Source: Candidatus Bathyarchaeota archaeon
Lineage (GTDB): Archaea > Thermoproteota > Bathyarchaeia > Bathyarchaeales > Bathycorpusculaceae
DNA length: 7,757 nt
Assembly: GCA_016649625.1 (NCBI GenBank)
Contig: JAENXI010000031.1
Location: 1-7,757, forward strand
Direction: 5' to 3'
Both the position numbers and the translations under genes were made by a program. Below are positions 5,720 through 7,757 of the stretch, in pieces. The notes beneath the pieces are model-generated. The model ran no database searches and was not told the DNA's origin. It saw only the letters and a program-made list of their open reading frames with translations. Positions within the stretch are counted from its first letter, which is position 1. Every line of letters begins with the position of its first letter.

Positions 5720-7630
5720 TTAGCTTAATTCTACTTCTTCTACAAAAGCCAATGTTTCCAAGTTGTTGATTTTTACTTTCAAGTTTGATATTGTATAGAT
5801 ATATTCGTTTATGTAGATCGTTCGATTTACAATGTTTTCAGGTTCTATCCAGTAGTAAGTAGTTGTATCTGTAGTGTTTTCCATATGGGTTATTACTCCT
5901 CTGCGAGTAAATTCTTCAGTGGACGAATTGAAAATGTATACACCTTGCCAAAAACCACCTTGTTGAGTAACTGTTTCACCCTCTTGGATGTCGATTGGCC
6001 CATAGTTGGTTATTGAAACTGGAATTACTAATAGTTGCTTTTCCTTGTCAAACAAGAATGCTTTTGGGTCATACAATGCTTGTGAATCTGTCCAATCTCC
6101 TTCTATGAGATACTTTGTTACTTCTTTTGGATCATTTACATTTGAGACGTCAAAAAGTGATAATTTTACGCTGTTGTCTTCTTTTCCTAAACCTATTATA
6201 TGGTTTTCATCGTATGGATGAAGATAGCTTGAGTATCCTGGAATCTTTAGTTCACCTGCGACTTTGGGTTCATTTGGGTTGCTCATATCCAGCACAAAAA
6301 ATGGATCTATTTGCCTGAAGGTAACCATATAACTTTTGTCACCCATGAATCGAACAGAGTAAATTCTTTCATTTTCAGCTAAGTTTTCAAGTTTTCCAAC
6401 TACAGACATGTTCATATTTAGAACATAAACATTATTCACGCGGGTTATGTTTTGCCAAGTTGTCGCAATTCTAAAATACCCATTATATTCGTCCATTGAA
6501 TATTGGTTTAAAATGTATCCTGGAACGCTGCCTTTAGCTTCAAAATTTAGAGTGCTTTCATTCACGCTTACTCTATAGATGGATGTGTATTGACCATTGT
6601 TCCATGTTGAATATGTCACATATAGATTATCCACTGAAACATACATTGTACTGGTTCCACCCATAAGTATAGTCATATTACTGATTTGTTCCATATCATC
6701 GAGAATATTCAAACCAACAAATGTAGTGAAAGTGAAATACGTGTCTACTGTGTCAGCGTAGAAAATCCTTTCTGGAGAAATCTGTGAAGATTCTGTGTTC
6801 TGGCTTACTTGAGGTATTAGAACATCATCTTCGTAGATATTGTAAGCAGGTTGACTAACTACAGCGTATAAATAGTCACCAATCATTCGGGAGTTAAAAT
6901 AACTACCACTTAGAGTAAGATTTCTTGCAATAAAAGGATGGATCTTATCAGAAATATCATAGACATTGATAATTGTATTAACACTATTATAGTAAGGATA
7001 AATTGCAAAGTCTAATCTAGGTTCAACATAGTCATAGAGTTGATATTGACTTCCTAAGACTACAAGTTTGTTACTATCCTGACTTAGGAAAAGACCAGCT
7101 ATATAGGTTCCTTTATCAAGACTTATTTCAGCTATAACCCGAGGGTCTTGAGGATCAGCTTTTACAATGTATATACTATTTTGATTTGTTGAATAGTAGT
7201 TATTGGCGGTTGCAATGTAGAGATATTTGCCATCAGTTTTTACGATGTCAGATTCGTCAACTCCAGAAACTTGGATGTTAGTTGTTGAATAAGAGATATC
7301 AGAGGAATCTAATGCTGTTTCTCCCATGGGGGCGGGTATTGGTTCTGGCCCTAAAAAGTCTCCTGCTCTGGTGGATTCAAAAACTTGATTGTCTAGAGGA
7401 CCTCCACTAAAAAAAGTTTTAGAATCATCCTGTGAATTCATCGTCAAGAATTCTTTAAGTTCGTCATAAGAAGAAAAATTTTCCATTGATAAAACAGAAG
7501 GTAACTCATTAGGTGGAAAAATACCAGGTACTGCTCCAAAAGCATAAATCATGGAGACTAAAATTGTGGCTGAGAGAATTGCAACAATTCCATAAGCTTT
7601 AGTTTTTCTTCTAATTTCTTTTTGAACCAT
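5720..7630 (-). CDS. Membrane-anchored extracytoplasmic beta-propeller protein (COG4880/PF09826 type)
   Basis: This 636-residue protein starts with a basic cap (QKEIRRKTK) and one hydrophobic segment at about 13-31, acting as a signal anchor or uncleaved signal peptide. A Ser/Pro-rich linker runs to about 112. The rest is a predicted beta-propeller. The family hallmark TNIQVSGVDESDIVKTDGK is at residues 117-135. Blade-like repeats of the form 'LFDVSNVNDPKEV' recur (VYDISDKIHP, FVLDMSNPNEPKVAGEL). Nine N-x-S/T sequons (for example NFS at 51, and NLT, NMT, NES, NIT, NMS, NSS, NTT, NRT in the propeller) fit an N-glycosylated surface protein. There is no C-terminal membrane segment and no visible catalytic motif; the family's function is unknown, perhaps binding or scaffolding at the cell surface. 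Length is normal for the family. Start: ATG 7630 with AGGT about 7 nt upstream. It has its own TATA box and possible operator. Confidence 0.9.
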   Translation of the reverse strand: MVQKEIRRKTKAYGIVAILSATILVSMIYAFGAVPGIFPPNELPSVLSMENFSSYDELKEFLTMNSQDDSKTFFSGGPLDNQVFESTRAGDFLGPEPIPAPMGETALDSSDISYSTTNIQVSGVDESDIVKTDGKYLYIATANNYYSTNQNSIYIVKADPQDPRVIAEISLDKGTYIAGLFLSQDSNKLVVLGSQYQLYDYVEPRLDFAIYPYYNSVNTIINVYDISDKIHPFIARNLTLSGSYFNSRMIGDYLYAVVSQPAYNIYEDDVLIPQVSQNTESSQISPERIFYADTVDTYFTFTTFVGLNILDDMEQISNMTILMGGTSTMYVSVDNLYVTYSTWNNGQYTSIYRVSVNESTLNFEAKGSVPGYILNQYSMDEYNGYFRIATTWQNITRVNNVYVLNMNMSVVGKLENLAENERIYSVRFMGDKSYMVTFRQIDPFFVLDMSNPNEPKVAGELKIPGYSSYLHPYDENHIIGLGKEDNSVKLSLFDVSNVNDPKEVTKYLIEGDWTDSQALYDPKAFLFDKEKQLLVIPVSITNYGPIDIQEGETVTQQGGFWQGVYIFNSSTEEFTRRGVITHMENTTDTTTYYWIEPENIVNRTIYINEYIYTISNLKVKINNLETLAFVEEVELS

Positions 7631-7662
7631 TGTATTTACCTATCTAAGTATGGAGAAGTATT

Positions 7663-7671
7663 GTATATTAT
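7663..7671 (-). promoter_or_regulatory. TATA box of the propeller gene
   Basis: Minus-strand ATAATATAC ends 32 nt before the ATG at 7630. Transcription would begin near 7640, giving a leader of about ten nucleotides that contains AGGT as a short Shine-Dalgarno. It is the clearest TATA-like element on the minus strand and lies 10 bp from the first TAGAAC half-site. Confidence 0.5.
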
Positions 7672-7680
7672 CCTAAGCAG

Positions 7681-7708
7681 TAGAACAACATGTTCTATTT
7701 TTTAGAAC
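7681..7708. promoter_or_regulatory. Three alternating TAGAAC half-sites, putative operator
   Basis: TAGAAC (7681-7686), its complement GTTCTA (7692-7697) and TAGAAC again (7703-7708) are separated by exactly 5 nt each (AACAT, then TTTTT). The half-sites therefore recur every 11 bp, about one helical turn, in alternating orientation. Any two neighbours form a perfect 6-bp dyad. The array lies just upstream of the TATA box of the propeller gene, where an archaeal activator or a repressor acting on TBP/TFB entry would bind. It could instead serve a gene on the + strand beyond the window edge. Confidence 0.45.
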
Positions 7709-7757
7709 GGTCTCATGGACCAAACCCGATAGGCTTCATACCAGAATATGGCACATA
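7709..7757. other. GC-richer edge segment, possible start or end of a neighbouring gene
   Basis: About half of these bases are G or C, clearly above the rest of the window. On the + strand a frame from ATG 7690 stays open to the edge and reads MFYFLERSHGPNPIGFIPE, with no good ribosome-binding site. On the - strand two short frames run in from the edge and stop at 7713 and 7702. A small stem GGTC/GACC (7709-7712, 7718-7721) is present. I could not fold it into a tRNA. Too little is visible to choose between these readings. Confidence 0.2.

Noticed and set aside
6006..6318. Two overlapping + strand frames of about 70 codons inside the propeller gene
   Set aside because: They overlap each other and run antisense to a well-supported gene, with compositions typical of shadow frames.
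7702..7757. tRNA or other known structured RNA at the right edge
   Set aside because: The GC-rich stretch and GGTC/GACC stem drew attention, but no T-arm (GGTTCRA) or acceptor/D-arm pattern could be found on either strand.

Overview
The window looks like chromosomal DNA from a low-GC archaeon (roughly one third G+C by eye). The archaeal call rests on several points. There is a GGTGAT-type Shine-Dalgarno that pairs with the archaeal 16S 3' end. AT-rich TATA-like boxes lie upstream of several starts. T-tracts without GC hairpins follow genes. The asparaginyl-tRNA synthetase is of the archaeal type, and there is a secreted beta-propeller protein of the COG4880/PF09826 type. The sequence does not settle which archaeal phylum; an Asgard-type or Bathyarchaeia-type lineage would fit, but this is a guess.

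Left part (1-2992, + strand): the 3' end of an unrecognised acidic protein overlaps by 8 nt a four-helix membrane protein that has an excellent Shine-Dalgarno. A T-rich terminator follows, then a TATA-like box. Next come a cobalamin-binding-domain radical SAM enzyme and a small FAD/NAD(P)H oxidoreductase of the ferredoxin reductase family. These two are likely one transcription unit, separated by a 71-bp gap that holds a 7-bp perfect inverted repeat and T6 directly against the second start codon.

Right part (2998-7630, - strand, listed from 7630 down): a membrane-anchored, sequon-rich extracytoplasmic beta-propeller protein; a T-rich terminator region; a 12-helix major facilitator transporter; and asparaginyl-tRNA synthetase. 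The two arms converge with only 5 bp between stop codons. Upstream of the propeller promoter are three alternating TAGAAC half-sites spaced exactly 11 bp apart, which look like an operator. The last ~50 bases are noticeably more GC-rich and may be the edge of another gene.

The most interesting functional unit is the B12/radical SAM enzyme plus flavin reductase pair. By inference, the reductase could feed electrons from NAD(P)H, perhaps through a ferredoxin, to the iron-sulfur cluster and/or cobalamin of the radical SAM protein. The substrate cannot be read from sequence. The synthetase, transporter and propeller protein appear to be ordinary neighbours rather than parts of one system. No mobile element, CRISPR array, tRNA or rRNA was recognised.
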